From the NCBI GenBank assembly GCA_947496175.1, contig CANMBU010000003.1, positions 712,334 to 776,333 on the forward strand: a DNA stretch of 64,000 nt, written 5' to 3'. The stretch comes from an uncultured Roseovarius sp. GTDB lineage: Bacteria; Pseudomonadota; Alphaproteobacteria; Rhodobacterales; Rhodobacteraceae. A program made the position numbers and the translations under genes. How positions within the stretch are numbered: the stretch's first letter is position 1; each line of letters begins with the position of its first letter. Below the pieces are notes generated by a model that saw only the letters and a list, made by a program, of their open reading frames with translations, had not been told where the DNA came from and ran no database searches. Of the stretch, positions 19,639 through 28,392 are shown in pieces.

Positions 19639-22427
19639 GGGGTCTCATCCTTTGGTTTGCGGCTCAGCGCCGCATCTATCACGTCCGCCGCGGCAGACGT
19701 GGCTTGAGCCACAGCGGCTTGCAGTTCGCCCAGATGCTCAAACCCCGCTTCCCTCAGCAAAAAAGACTTCGCGCCTTTGCCAAGCGCATCTGTGTCGAGC
19801 GGTTTGTCACTGACCAGTCGGCCCACCTGAACAATTTTCTTACAAAGCGCATAAGCCTCAGAAAGCGCCGCCCCGTCTGCGTCACTCAACCATCCGATTG
19901 CGACACCGCTCTCCAGACCGTCTTGCACGCTGCGCGCCGGATTTCCGTTCATCAACGCTCCGGCCTGTGCAATCAATTCGATTTCCTGCAGGCGTCCAGC
20001 CCCAAGCTTGGTATCCCATTCACCTTCTGGGGTTTTGGCCTCAGCAATGCGGGCCCGCATCTTGGTGATTTCTTCCAAAACGGGTTCAGCCGCGCCTTTG
20101 GATTGCAACAAGTCTTGCCGAAATGCCTCGATATCCGCGCTGAGGTCTTCTGGCCCTGCAATCACCTCGGCGCGCGTCAGCGCAAGATGCTCCCACGCCC
20201 AGGCCTCATCCCGCTGATAAGATCGAAACGACCCCCAGCTTGTCGCCACCGGGCCCTGATTGCCCGAGGGCCTCAGGCGCATATCCACCTCATAGAGCCG
20301 CCCTTCGGCCATCGGGGCCGTAAGCGCGGTGATCAGAGCCTGTGTGAGACGTGCAAAATAAGGTCTGGCTGCCAAGGGACGAGGGCCATCAGAGCTGTCG
20401 TCGTCCTTTGGGTCATAGATCACAATCAGATCAAGATCTGATCCGGCATTGAGCCACCCTGCCCCCAGGGAGCCCATCCCAAGAACAGCCGCCCCGCGCC
20501 CCGGCGCCGGACCGTGTTTTGCCGCAAATTGCGCGCGCACCACATCCCACACCGCCCGCAACGTTGCCTTGGCCAGGTCCGCATATTGCCGCCCTGCCTG
20601 CTGTGCGTCGCTCAGGTCGCGCAGATGATGCACGCCGATGCGGAAATGCCATTCCTTGTGCCACCGCCGGGCCGCATCCAGCTTGCGTTCGTAGTCATCT
20701 TCACTACCAAGCCGGGTCTGCGCCTCAGCAAAAAGCGTCTCTTCACCCGGCCAATCGGCAAAGAAATCACCCGCGATCACCGCCTCGAAAACTCTCGCGT
20801 GGCGCGACAAATAGGAAGACAACGCCGGAGACGTACCTGCAATATCAACCAAAAGGTCAATCAATTGCGGATTGGCCTCGAACATCGAGAATACCTGCAC
20901 ACCGGCTGGCAGACCTGCGAGGAACCCGTCAAAGGCGCGCAAAGCCTCGTTGGGGTTTGAGGCGCGCGACAGGCGCGACAGGATGTCAGGGCGCAACCGA
21001 CGAAAGATCTCAAGCGCACGCGACGAGCGTAACGCAGGGTAAGCCGGCCATCTTGCAATAATCTCTTCGTCCAGCCCATCAGGTGTCGCCGTCTGTGGCG
21101 CAACCTCCTCGGGGGCAAAGAAGCCTTCAATCACCTCATGCACTTCGCCAAGGCGTGCCTTGAGATCGTCCTGCAGGTCTTTGAGTGAACGGCCCGTAAA
21201 GGCCGCCAGACGCTGCCATTCTTCTTCAGTATTGGGCAAGGTCTGCGTCTGCGCATCGCGCAGCATCTGCAGCCTGTGCTCAATCTCGCGGTGAAACTTG
21301 TAATGGTTTTGCAAAGTTTTGGCCGCGTCATCAGGAATCCAGCCGCTTTCTTTCAGACGGTCCAGCCCCTCAACCGTGCCGCGCACCCTGAGATGTGCGT
21401 CGCGCCCACCAGAAATCAGCTGCCGTGTCTGCGTGAAAAACTCGATCTCGCGAATGCCCCCGCGCCCGAGTTTTATGTTGTGCCCAGACAGGTTCAGCTC
21501 CCCGCCCAGCCCCTTATGCTCCCGAATGCGCAGCCGCATGTTATGCGCGTCTTCGATGGCGGCAAAATCAAGGTGCCTGCGCCACACAAACGGGCGCAGC
21601 GTTTCCAGAAACTGGGCCCCCGCAGCCAGATCACCGGCGGCCGGGCGGGCCTTGATATAGGCGGCGCGCTCCCAAGTACGCCCCAGACTTTCATAATAGG
21701 TCTCTGCGGCAGACACAGCGAGGCAAACCGGTGTCACCGCCGGATCAGGGCGCAATCGCAGGTCGGTGCGGAAAACGTAACCGTCGGATGTTCGGTCGTT
21801 GAGAAGTGCTGCCATTTTACGTGTGGCGCGCACAAAACTGGCGCGGGCGTCATGGTATTCAGCGGGATCAAACCGACTGTCATTAAAGAGACAGATAAGA
21901 TCGATGTCCGAGCTGTAATTAAGCTCGCCTGCCCCCATCTTGCCCATCGCCAAAACGAACATACCCGCCGCCGTGTCGAGATCATCCTCAGACATGCCTG
22001 GCATCTTGCCGCGCCGCAATTCCGGGGCAAGGGTCGTGCGCAGCGCAAACGACACGGTCGCATCAGCAAACCGGGTGAGCGCGTCCGTGACATCTTCCAG
22101 AGACCAGACACCGCCCAGATCCGCCAGAGCCACGACAAGCGCCATTTTCCCTTTGGCGCGGCGTAAGGCGACGGCCATTTGATCAGGGGGCGTTTCGAGC
22201 AAAGCAGCGTGAAGGCCCGCCAAAGACGCTTCCGGGTTCTCCAACGCTGCGGGCAGCCACTGGGCTTCGCGCATGATCAGAGATTTCAGATATGGGCTGC
22301 ACCCCGCGGCCCCTTCAATCAGTGCTCCAAGTTCCGGAGACAAATCAGGCAAACACGCACGCGCTTCGCGCCCGGCTTCGGGGTCAAACGCATCGGGACT
22401 GCGGCTCATGCGGGACGCAAAACTCAT
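19635..22427 (-). CDS. glnE: Bifunctional glutamine synthetase adenylyltransferase/deadenylylase
   Basis: About 930 residues. It adenylylates and deadenylylates glutamine synthetase in response to PII. Two nucleotidyltransferase domains are visible, each with a GxGELN/GS-D-x-D active site: NYSSDIDLICLF in the N-terminal (deadenylylating) half and NAGSDLDLIVIYD in the C-terminal (adenylylating) half. The start is uncertain: ATG at 22427 (MSFASRMSRS), ATG at 22439 or TTG at 22463; I use the first by family similarity. The protein is full length. Confidence 0.95.
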   Translation of the reverse strand: MSFASRMSRSPDAFDPEAGREARACLPDLSPELGALIEGAAGCSPYLKSLIMREAQWLPAALENPEASLAGLHAALLETPPDQMAVALRRAKGKMALVVALADLGGVWSLEDVTDALTRFADATVSFALRTTLAPELRRGKMPGMSEDDLDTAAGMFVLAMGKMGAGELNYSSDIDLICLFNDSRFDPAEYHDARASFVRATRKMAALLNDRTSDGYVFRTDLRLRPDPAVTPVCLAVSAAETYYESLGRTWERAAYIKARPAAGDLAAGAQFLETLRPFVWRRHLDFAAIEDAHNMRLRIREHKGLGGELNLSGHNIKLGRGGIREIEFFTQTRQLISGGRDAHLRVRGTVEGLDRLKESGWIPDDAAKTLQNHYKFHREIEHRLQMLRDAQTQTLPNTEEEWQRLAAFTGRSLKDLQDDLKARLGEVHEVIEGFFAPEEVAPQTATPDGLDEEIIARWPAYPALRSSRALEIFRRLRPDILSRLSRASNPNEALRAFDGFLAGLPAGVQVFSMFEANPQLIDLLVDIAGTSPALSSYLSRHARVFEAVIAGDFFADWPGEETLFAEAQTRLGSEDDYERKLDAARRWHKEWHFRIGVHHLRDLSDAQQAGRQYADLAKATLRAVWDVVRAQFAAKHGPAPGRGAAVLGMGSLGAGWLNAGSDLDLIVIYDPKDDDSSDGPRPLAARPYFARLTQALITALTAPMAEGRLYEVDMRLRPSGNQGPVATSWGSFRSYQRDEAWAWEHLALTRAEVIAGPEDLSADIEAFRQDLLQSKGAAEPVLEEITKMRARIAEAKTPEGEWDTKLGAGRLQEIELIAQAGALMNGNPARSVQDGLESGVAIGWLSDADGAALSEAYALCKKIVQVGRLVSDKPLDTDALGKGAKSFLLREAGFEHLGELQAAVAQATSAAADVIDAALSRKPKDETP

Positions 22428-22559
22428 AGGCGTGACCATGGGGCGAAGCCGGTGAGGCGTCAATCACCGCCAGAGCAATACCCGCGAAGAGATGAAACTG
22501 AATATTGATCTTTTTCTGACAACACAGACGCCACACACCATTGAGCAGAATCAAGGATC

Positions 22560-22898
22560 ATGAAGAGTAAGATACATTTTAGCGCTGGGGCGCTGGTCGT
22601 GACAGTTGCCCTTTCGGGCTGCGTAGCACCGGATGTTGTGTCATCGCATAAGATCGAGAATGGACAGCTAAGTTGCCACGACATCGCCCTGCAGATGCAA
22701 CAGCTCGAAGACATTCGCGCACATGCACGCAAAGGAAAGACGATGTCTGGGGCCAATGTGGCGGCTGCGGTTTTCTTTTGGCCTGCGGTTATCGGAAACT
22801 ATGCGAATGCCAATGAAGCGATGGAAGCCTCGAACAAGCGCGAAGCCGTTCTGGTAAAGCTTGCGCGCGAGCAAGGATGCCGTTTCAAGCAATCCTAA
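22560..22898 (+). CDS. Small lipoprotein, function unknown
   Basis: 112 residues with a clear lipoprotein signal (VVTVALSGC, lipobox LSGC). The mature part has a helical segment LQMQQLEDIRAHARKGKTMSGANVAAAVFFWPAVIGNYANANEA, including a glycine/alanine-rich hydrophobic stretch that may insert in a membrane. Two further cysteines (in LSCHD and EQGCRF) could form a disulfide. Followed by a strong terminator, so it is a single-gene transcript. Confidence 0.8.
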   Translation: MKSKIHFSAGALVVTVALSGCVAPDVVSSHKIENGQLSCHDIALQMQQLEDIRAHARKGKTMSGANVAAAVFFWPAVIGNYANANEAMEASNKREAVLVKLAREQGCRFKQS

Positions 22899-22921
22899 GT
22901 GTGAACTTAGAATAAACATCC

Positions 22922-22951
22922 AAAAGGAGCGCTTTGATCAGCGCTCCTTTT
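22922..22951 (+). terminator. Rho-independent terminator after the small lipoprotein
   Basis: A perfect 12-bp stem (AAAAGGAGCGCT at 22922-22933 with AGCGCTCCTTTT at 22940-22951) closes a six-base loop, and its 3' arm ends in a run of four T. It can act in both directions. Confidence 0.9.
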
Positions 22952-22986
22952 CCCTATGTAAATATTTTTAACATTAGCTCTTGTAA

Positions 22987-23032
22987 TTGCTTCTGGCGAT
23001 CACGATCTCTGTAATGTGAAGAGTATTCACAT
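22987..23032 (+). promoter_or_regulatory. Promoter with overlapping perfect palindrome upstream of DUF2852 gene
   Basis: TTGCTT at 22987-22992 and TGTAAT at 23010-23015 (17-base spacer) form a reasonable sigma-70 promoter. The 19-base perfect palindrome ATGTGAAgagtaTTCACAT occupies 23014-23032, across the expected start of transcription. That placement fits a repressor site. It resembles a CRP site but has one base too many in the centre. Confidence 0.5.
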
Positions 23033-23064
23033 CAACCCAAACCCAACAAAAGAAAGGTTCACGC

Positions 23065-23484
23065 ATGAGCATCGCCGCCACTTCTCCACACGCCACCGGG
23101 TCCACCGGTTGGTTGACGCGCGCCGAGGCCTGGCTGGATGAAAAAGGCAAAGGTGCCTGGATCGCACTATTGGTTGTGTCGCTGATCGTCTTCTGGCCGC
23201 TTGGTCTTGCCCTTCTGGCCTACATGATCTGGAGCAAAAAAATGACATGCCATTCGCACAAATTCCGCCGGCACACCCCTCGAACTGGCGGCACAGGCAA
23301 CACAGCCTTTGACGCCTACCGCGAAGAAACGCTGCAACGTCTGGAAGAAGAACAACAGAACTTTGAAGCGTTTCTCAAACGCCTGCGCGACGCCCGCGAC
23401 AAGGCCGAGTTTGACCAGTTCATTGATGAGCGCGCCGCACAAGCCGACAGCGCTGAAGCAGACACCGAAACCAAGCCCGCTTAA
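23065..23484 (+). CDS. DUF2852 membrane protein
   Basis: 139 residues. After a polar N-terminus there is one transmembrane segment (WIALLVVSLIVFWPLGLALLAYMIW, about 32-56), a basic stretch, and a long charged helix (AFDAYREETLQRLEEEQQNFEAFLKRLRDARDKAEFDQFI) likely to form a coiled coil. The arrangement is that of DUF2852 proteins, common in alphaproteobacteria. Function not known. The ribosome site AAAGAAAGG is good. Confidence 0.9.
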   Translation: MSIAATSPHATGSTGWLTRAEAWLDEKGKGAWIALLVVSLIVFWPLGLALLAYMIWSKKMTCHSHKFRRHTPRTGGTGNTAFDAYREETLQRLEEEQQNFEAFLKRLRDARDKAEFDQFIDERAAQADSAEADTETKPA

Positions 23485-23562
23485 CAGGCGAAGCATCGCG
23501 CAAGACGGTTTTCCTCTCCGCCTCTCGTTTCACATGACGGGGCGGAGACCTATATCAAAGAC

Positions 23563-24012
23563 ATGACTGACACGAGCTGGCAAATTCCCGACCCGGACAC
23601 GCAACCGGAGTTTTACCACGACGTTCCGGTGAAACGGCTTGTTGCGTGGTGCGCCGATACCATCATCACACTGTTTTTGTGTGTCATCGTGCTCCCCTTC
23701 ACAGCCTTTACAGGGCTCTTTTTCTTGCCGCTGCTGTTTCTCACGGTTGGGTTTTTTTATCGCCTTGTCACCGTCACCCAAGGCTCCGCGACCCTGGGGA
23801 TGCGCCTGATGTCAATTGAATTCATCACCTTTCGCGGCGAACGGCTTGATAAGACATATGCCTTCTGGCACTGCCTAGGCTTTACGGTGTCCTGTATCTT
23901 CCCGCCGCTTCTTTTGGCATCTGGGGTGCTGATGCTAACCACCGCACGGGGTCAGGGCCTGACCGACATTGCGCTGGGCACGCTCGCCGTGAACCGTCGT
24001 GCCGCAATGTAA
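23563..24012 (+). CDS. RDD family membrane protein
   Basis: 149 residues. It opens with PVKRLVAWCADTIITLFLCVIVL, where the R, D and D residues give the family its name, and has three to four membrane segments. GSATLGMRLMSIEF is the second conserved RDD block. Some RDD proteins affect ion or osmotic tolerance; the function here is unassigned. It lies 78 bases after the DUF2852 gene and may share its transcript. Confidence 0.88.
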   Translation: MTDTSWQIPDPDTQPEFYHDVPVKRLVAWCADTIITLFLCVIVLPFTAFTGLFFLPLLFLTVGFFYRLVTVTQGSATLGMRLMSIEFITFRGERLDKTYAFWHCLGFTVSCIFPPLLLASGVLMLTTARGQGLTDIALGTLAVNRRAAM

Positions 24013-24092
24013 CCGACCACCGTCGTTATTCTGTCTTGGCGCATCACCTCTTCATTGTTATCGTGGTCTACTAGATCAACCCACGAGCATGC

Positions 24093-24923
24093 ATGCGCCA
24101 CACGCTACCACTTGCGCCCCAGTTCTATGTGACGGCTCCGCAGCCCTGTCCCTATCTTGAAGGCAGGATGGAGCGAAAGCTGTTCACCGCGCTGCAAGGG
24201 GATGGTGCGCAAAGGCTCAATGACTCCCTTTCAAAACAAGGGTTTCGGCGGTCTCAAAATGTCCTTTATCGCCCTTCATGCGCCGATTGCGCGGCCTGTT
24301 TGTCGGCCCGGATTAATGTGGCGGAACACACCCCCTCACGCAGCCAGCGCCGCACGCTGAAACGCGCAGGCCACTTAGAGCGTCGGGCCACCTCACCCTG
24401 GGCTACGGAAGAACAATATGCGCTCTTTCGTCGCTATCTAGAGGATCGCCATGCCACGGGCGGGATGGCCGACATGGACAGCTTTGAGTTTGCCGCCATG
24501 ATCGAAGAGACGCCCATCCGTACACGTGTGGTGGAATATGTCGAGCCGGACAGCGGAGAGCTTGTGGCGGTATGCCTGACAGATGTCTTTGATGACGGGG
24601 TCAGCATGGTCTATTCGTTTTTTGACACCGGCCAGAACGGTACGTCGCTGGGCACCTACATCATCCTTGACCACATCCGCATCGCTCAGGAAGCGGACCT
24701 ACCATATGTCTATCTGGGCTATTGGGTGCCAGGCAGTGACAAGATGGGCTACAAGGCCGGGTTTTCCGGGCTTGAGGTCTATTCCGGCGGCGCCTGGCAG
24801 AAAATGCGTGACCCCAAGGATTACGATTCCAAACGTCATCCTCTGTCTAATGATCCGATTGCCGAGCAGGTGGCCAACATCACCTTGCCAGACAGTCGGC
24901 CATTGCGGACACGGCACGAATAA
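24093..24923 (+). CDS. bpt: Aspartate/glutamate leucyltransferase (Bpt)
   Basis: 276 residues. Bpt transfers leucine from Leu-tRNA to proteins with N-terminal Asp or Glu, marking them for ClpS/ClpAP degradation (N-degron pathway). Characteristic parts are [16 protein letters not shown], the [16 protein letters not shown] cysteine cluster, RRTLKR and the C-terminal [17 protein letters not shown]. This architecture distinguishes it from Aat leucyl/phenylalanyl-transferases. A bidirectional terminator lies just after it. Confidence 0.94.
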   Translation: MRHTLPLAPQFYVTAPQPCPYLEGRMERKLFTALQGDGAQRLNDSLSKQGFRRSQNVLYRPSCADCAACLSARINVAEHTPSRSQRRTLKRAGHLERRATSPWATEEQYALFRRYLEDRHATGGMADMDSFEFAAMIEETPIRTRVVEYVEPDSGELVAVCLTDVFDDGVSMVYSFFDTGQNGTSLGTYIILDHIRIAQEADLPYVYLGYWVPGSDKMGYKAGFSGLEVYSGGAWQKMRDPKDYDSKRHPLSNDPIAEQVANITLPDSRPLRTRHE

Positions 24924-24943
24924 ACTGCTCGATTTAAAAGCGA

Positions 24944-24970
24944 AAAGGCCGCCCTCACGAGGCGGCCTTT
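24944..24970. terminator. Bidirectional terminator between bpt and the TRAP operon
   Basis: AAAGGCCGCC at 24944-24953 pairs perfectly with GGCGGCCTTT at 24961-24970 around a seven-base loop. It ends the plus-strand bpt gene and the minus-strand TRAP operon (last stop at 24987). Confidence 0.9.
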
Positions 24971-24986
24971 CGAGTTTCAAGAAAGA

Positions 24987-27341
24987 TCAGTGCCCGATCA
25001 GATCCGGCAGGATCGTCACGATGTCCGGGAAGAACCACAAGATCGCAAGACCCACCACCTGGATCAGCACGAAAGGTGCCACACCGCGGTAGATGTGCCC
25101 GGTCGTGACTTCCTTCGGCGCGACCCCTCGTAAATAGAAGAGCGCAAATCCAAAGGGCGGTGTCAGGAACGAGGTCTGCAGGTTCACCGCAATCATGATC
25201 GTGACCCATTTGGGATCAAACGTGCCGCCATAAATGACTGGTCCGACGATGGGGATCACGATGTAAATGATTTCGAGGAAGTCGAGCACGAAACCAAGGA
25301 CGAACAGCACCAGCATCACGATCAGGAAGACCTTGAACTCGTTGTCAAAGCTCTTCAGGAACTGTTGGATGTAGTGCTCACCGCCAAAAGAAATCACCAC
25401 GAGGTTCAAGAGCTGCGAGCCGATGAGGATGGTGAAGACCATACTCGTGACCTTGGCGGTTTCTCTCACCACCGGGGTCAGAACACCGCCTGCAAAGAGC
25501 ACCCAGCAGGCAAAGAGCAAACCGAAGAGCGCGTAAAGATAAGCCGCCTTGGCAAAGAAGAACGCGACCCAGGTTTCAAAACTGACGTTGGCGACGTTAA
25601 TGCGCAGATCGAAATTCACCCCGATCAGAATGGCAACAATAATCGCAAAAGTCGCAAACAGAATGATCCGACCAGAGCGTTCCTCGTCTTTCAGTTTGCG
25701 ATAGGCCGCCAGCATGATCGCGCCACCTGCGCCCAGAGCAGCGGCAGGTGTTGGATTGGTGATGCCGCCAAGGATCGAGCCAAGCACGGCAATAATAAGA
25801 ACCAGCGGTGGAAAGACCACGCGGATAAGCTCATTCTGAGCCAGCCGCCCTGCCCCATGCGCACATCCGTATAGCGCCAGCACCGTTGGGATCGCCAATA
25901 CAAGGAAAGACACACCCGAGGACATCTGAGGGCCAATGATCAAAATGTCCGCCAGCAACGCCAGCACGACACCAACGGCCCCGATCAACAAAGGTTGAGA
26001 GCTGGCAGACGGTTTGATGCCACGCGCCACGGCGAGAAGCAGAGCAAAGAGCAGGAACAAGATGGCGACACCGGTTCCGATCGGCGCGGCATTGGCGATC
26101 TTGGCCGACAGCGCCTCGGCGACCTCGTCCTCGGTCAACTCCTTGGACTGCTGAACGCCACCAGCCGCATCAATTTCCTCTTGTTCAGCAACCGCCGCTT
26201 CCCACGCAGCCTGGCCGTGCAACTCGATCATCGAAGCCTGACACTCGGGGCTGACATTTGTGCGCAAGCTGGCCGATTGGCCCTGAGCGCTGAAACTGTC
26301 CACGGTCAGATCTTGTGATCCGACGATGTTGATTTGTCCCATCAGGATCACACCTGCAATGAGCGCTGTGGGAACACCCAAAAACCAGGTGAAGCTTTCC
26401 GAGCGTGTGATCGGCTCGGAATTGGTGCTGCCCATTTCCACCGCAGGCGCACGGCTTGGGTTCACCAGAGCATAGCCAAAGGCATAGAGCGCATAGAGCA
26501 AGGCCAGAAGGATGCCAGGCAACAAAGCCGCCTGGAACAGCGTGCCAACCGAGACAACGGCTGGTTCACCAAGATAGGTGAGCGCATCAGTGCATCCTGC
26601 CTCCTGCGCGCGGTTTTCCTGTGCCACGGAATAGAGGTCTCCCGCCAATGTCCCCAAGAGGACAATCACGATAGAGGGCGGAATGATCTGGCCAAGCGTG
26701 CCAGAGGCGGCGATGACGCCCGTGGCTATCTCAGGGCTGTAGTTGTTGCGCAACATGGTGGGCAGGCTCAGCAGCCCCATAGTGACCACGGTTGCTCCCA
26801 CGATCCCGGTTGAGGCGGCCAGAAACGCGCCAACGACCACTACCGACACAGCCAGACCGCCGGGCAGCGGGCCAAAGACACGCGCCATGGTGGTCAGAAG
26901 GTCATTGGCGATTTTGGAGCGTTCCAGCGTGATGCCCATCAAAACGAACATCAAAACCGCCAGCAATGTCTCAATGGATTGCCCCGCAAAGACACGTTCA
27001 TTCATGCGGTTGACGACAAAGCTGACATTGCGATCAAGCGCGGTTTCCCACCCTTGCGGGAAAACAGGCGTGCCTATTCGCGGCAAATCAGGGTGGGTAA
27101 AGACGGATATCGTCTCGGCCTTTAACCCTTCTGATAAGAGCGCGCGATACGCCTCAGAACCGGTGTCTATCGCCTGGTGTATGAGCAATCCAGCACTGTC
27201 TAGCGCCGCGATAATTCCAAAGGAAATGACCCCGGCCCCGCCAATAGCAAAGGCCACTGGGAAGCCAGACAAAATACCCCCGAAGAGGCATAGAAACACG
27301 ATGATCAGGCCGATCTCGACGCCATCAAGTCCAAACAACAT
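24987..27341 (-). CDS. TRAP transporter large permease, enlarged DctM
   Basis: 784 residues, against roughly 430-640 for usual DctM proteins. The DctM core is clear: GILSGFPVAFAIGGAG, GFVGATVV-like STGIVGATVVTMG and GTLGQIIPPS (214-223). Additions are a polar loop at about 58-118, an extra hydrophobic block at 420-500, and a soluble loop at about 342-418 rich in acidic and Gln residues with Cys367; Cys250 lies in another outer loop, so a disulfide is possible. It drives Na+- or H+-coupled uptake with DctQ and DctP. Last gene of the minus-strand operon. Confidence 0.93.
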   Translation of the reverse strand: MLFGLDGVEIGLIIVFLCLFGGILSGFPVAFAIGGAGVISFGIIAALDSAGLLIHQAIDTGSEAYRALLSEGLKAETISVFTHPDLPRIGTPVFPQGWETALDRNVSFVVNRMNERVFAGQSIETLLAVLMFVLMGITLERSKIANDLLTTMARVFGPLPGGLAVSVVVVGAFLAASTGIVGATVVTMGLLSLPTMLRNNYSPEIATGVIAASGTLGQIIPPSIVIVLLGTLAGDLYSVAQENRAQEAGCTDALTYLGEPAVVSVGTLFQAALLPGILLALLYALYAFGYALVNPSRAPAVEMGSTNSEPITRSESFTWFLGVPTALIAGVILMGQINIVGSQDLTVDSFSAQGQSASLRTNVSPECQASMIELHGQAAWEAAVAEQEEIDAAGGVQQSKELTEDEVAEALSAKIANAAPIGTGVAILFLLFALLLAVARGIKPSASSQPLLIGAVGVVLALLADILIIGPQMSSGVSFLVLAIPTVLALYGCAHGAGRLAQNELIRVVFPPLVLIIAVLGSILGGITNPTPAAALGAGGAIMLAAYRKLKDEERSGRIILFATFAIIVAILIGVNFDLRINVANVSFETWVAFFFAKAAYLYALFGLLFACWVLFAGGVLTPVVRETAKVTSMVFTILIGSQLLNLVVISFGGEHYIQQFLKSFDNEFKVFLIVMLVLFVLGFVLDFLEIIYIVIPIVGPVIYGGTFDPKWVTIMIAVNLQTSFLTPPFGFALFYLRGVAPKEVTTGHIYRGVAPFVLIQVVGLAILWFFPDIVTILPDLIGH

Positions 27342-27406
27342 CTAAGCCTCCACCGTCACGTTTTCGAACCGCAAAACCGGTTCCCACTTTTGCTGAAAAC
27401 GTTCCA

Positions 27407-28297
27407 TCAGTGCGTCCCCTCATAGGCTTCTTCACCGTCCCCAAGGCTATCCTTGTCGAGGTATTTTCCTTCACTTTCCTCGCCCTCTTTCCATTCAAGG
27501 TAAGAGCGATAGAAAAACGCGATGGCGTGGATAAAGACCATGCCGGCAAACGCCACCATGAGAATCTTGAAGAGGAAATAGGCATTGAAGCCGTTCGGGC
27601 TAAAGCCGATTGTTTCCACGTTCCAGCGCACCGCCTTGGCCTTCAGCATCAGGCGATCCAGCGTGTCAGAGGCCGACGGTTTCGGCGTGATGAGGTGGCG
27701 CCACATAAAGTACCAGCCATACATCCAAACCAGAACGGCGGTGGGCAGCATGAAGATGACGCTGCCGATCATGTCGATGATTTTCTTGGTACGGAATTTA
27801 ACCGAGGCGTAGAACAGGTCGACGCGCACATGCCCGCCTTGCACAAAGGTGTAGGTGCAGCACAGCGCCACGACCATAGCGTTGTGCAGCTTGAGCATTT
27901 CGGCCCACCAGCTGATATCGAACGCAAGTTCAATGCCGAACCCGAATGAAATATCGGGGCGTACAAAAATCCGTTGAATAAAGACGATGACGATTTGCTG
28001 GATCACCATGATCAGGCCGGCCCAGGCAAACAAGCGCCCCACCACGTTGGCAAAGCCTTCCATGACGCGCACGCAGCCCCACATGAAGCTGTTTCGCCAC
28101 AGTCCGATACCGGTCATGATTATAATCGCCGTGAAGACGACGAAGAAAAACTCGACCGATCCACCGTAGTAGACGAAGCGCATGATCGCTTCTTTGTCAG
28201 ACCAGTTTAGCCAGCTTGCCGGATGTGTGATCGCATATGCGAAATTATAAAAGGCAAGCGCGATATTCTGGAAAAACCAGACGATTGCGTCCAGCAT
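27407..28297 (-). CDS. TRAP transporter small permease (DctQ), long form
   Basis: 296 residues; typical DctQ proteins have about 160-200. Four core membrane segments are visible along with extra segments at the N-terminus. The conserved region VALCCTYTFVQGGHVRVDLFYASVKFRTKKIIDMIG contains the DctQ signature. The enlargement parallels that of DctM and suggests that the two evolved together. A 65-base gap separates it from dctM. Confidence 0.9.
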   Translation of the reverse strand: MLDAIVWFFQNIALAFYNFAYAITHPASWLNWSDKEAIMRFVYYGGSVEFFFVVFTAIIIMTGIGLWRNSFMWGCVRVMEGFANVVGRLFAWAGLIMVIQQIVIVFIQRIFVRPDISFGFGIELAFDISWWAEMLKLHNAMVVALCCTYTFVQGGHVRVDLFYASVKFRTKKIIDMIGSVIFMLPTAVLVWMYGWYFMWRHLITPKPSASDTLDRLMLKAKAVRWNVETIGFSPNGFNAYFLFKILMVAFAGMVFIHAIAFFYRSYLEWKEGEESEGKYLDKDSLGDGEEAYEGTH

Positions 28298-28349
28298 ATG
28301 TCCCCACGCCTTTTTGTTGAGTGATCGTTATTCGATCTTAACCTCGATG

Positions 28350-28373
28350 AACGGGCCCGCAAAAGGGCCCGTT
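28350..28373 (-). terminator. Hairpin between the TRAP binding-protein and permease genes
   Basis: AACGGGCCC at 28350-28358 pairs perfectly with GGGCCCGTT at 28365-28373 around GCAAAA. On the transcribed minus strand no U-run follows. Such intercistronic stems usually stabilise the upstream message or lower read-through, giving more binding protein than permease. Confidence 0.6.
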
Positions 28374-28392
28374 CGGTATTTCTGTGATTGGC

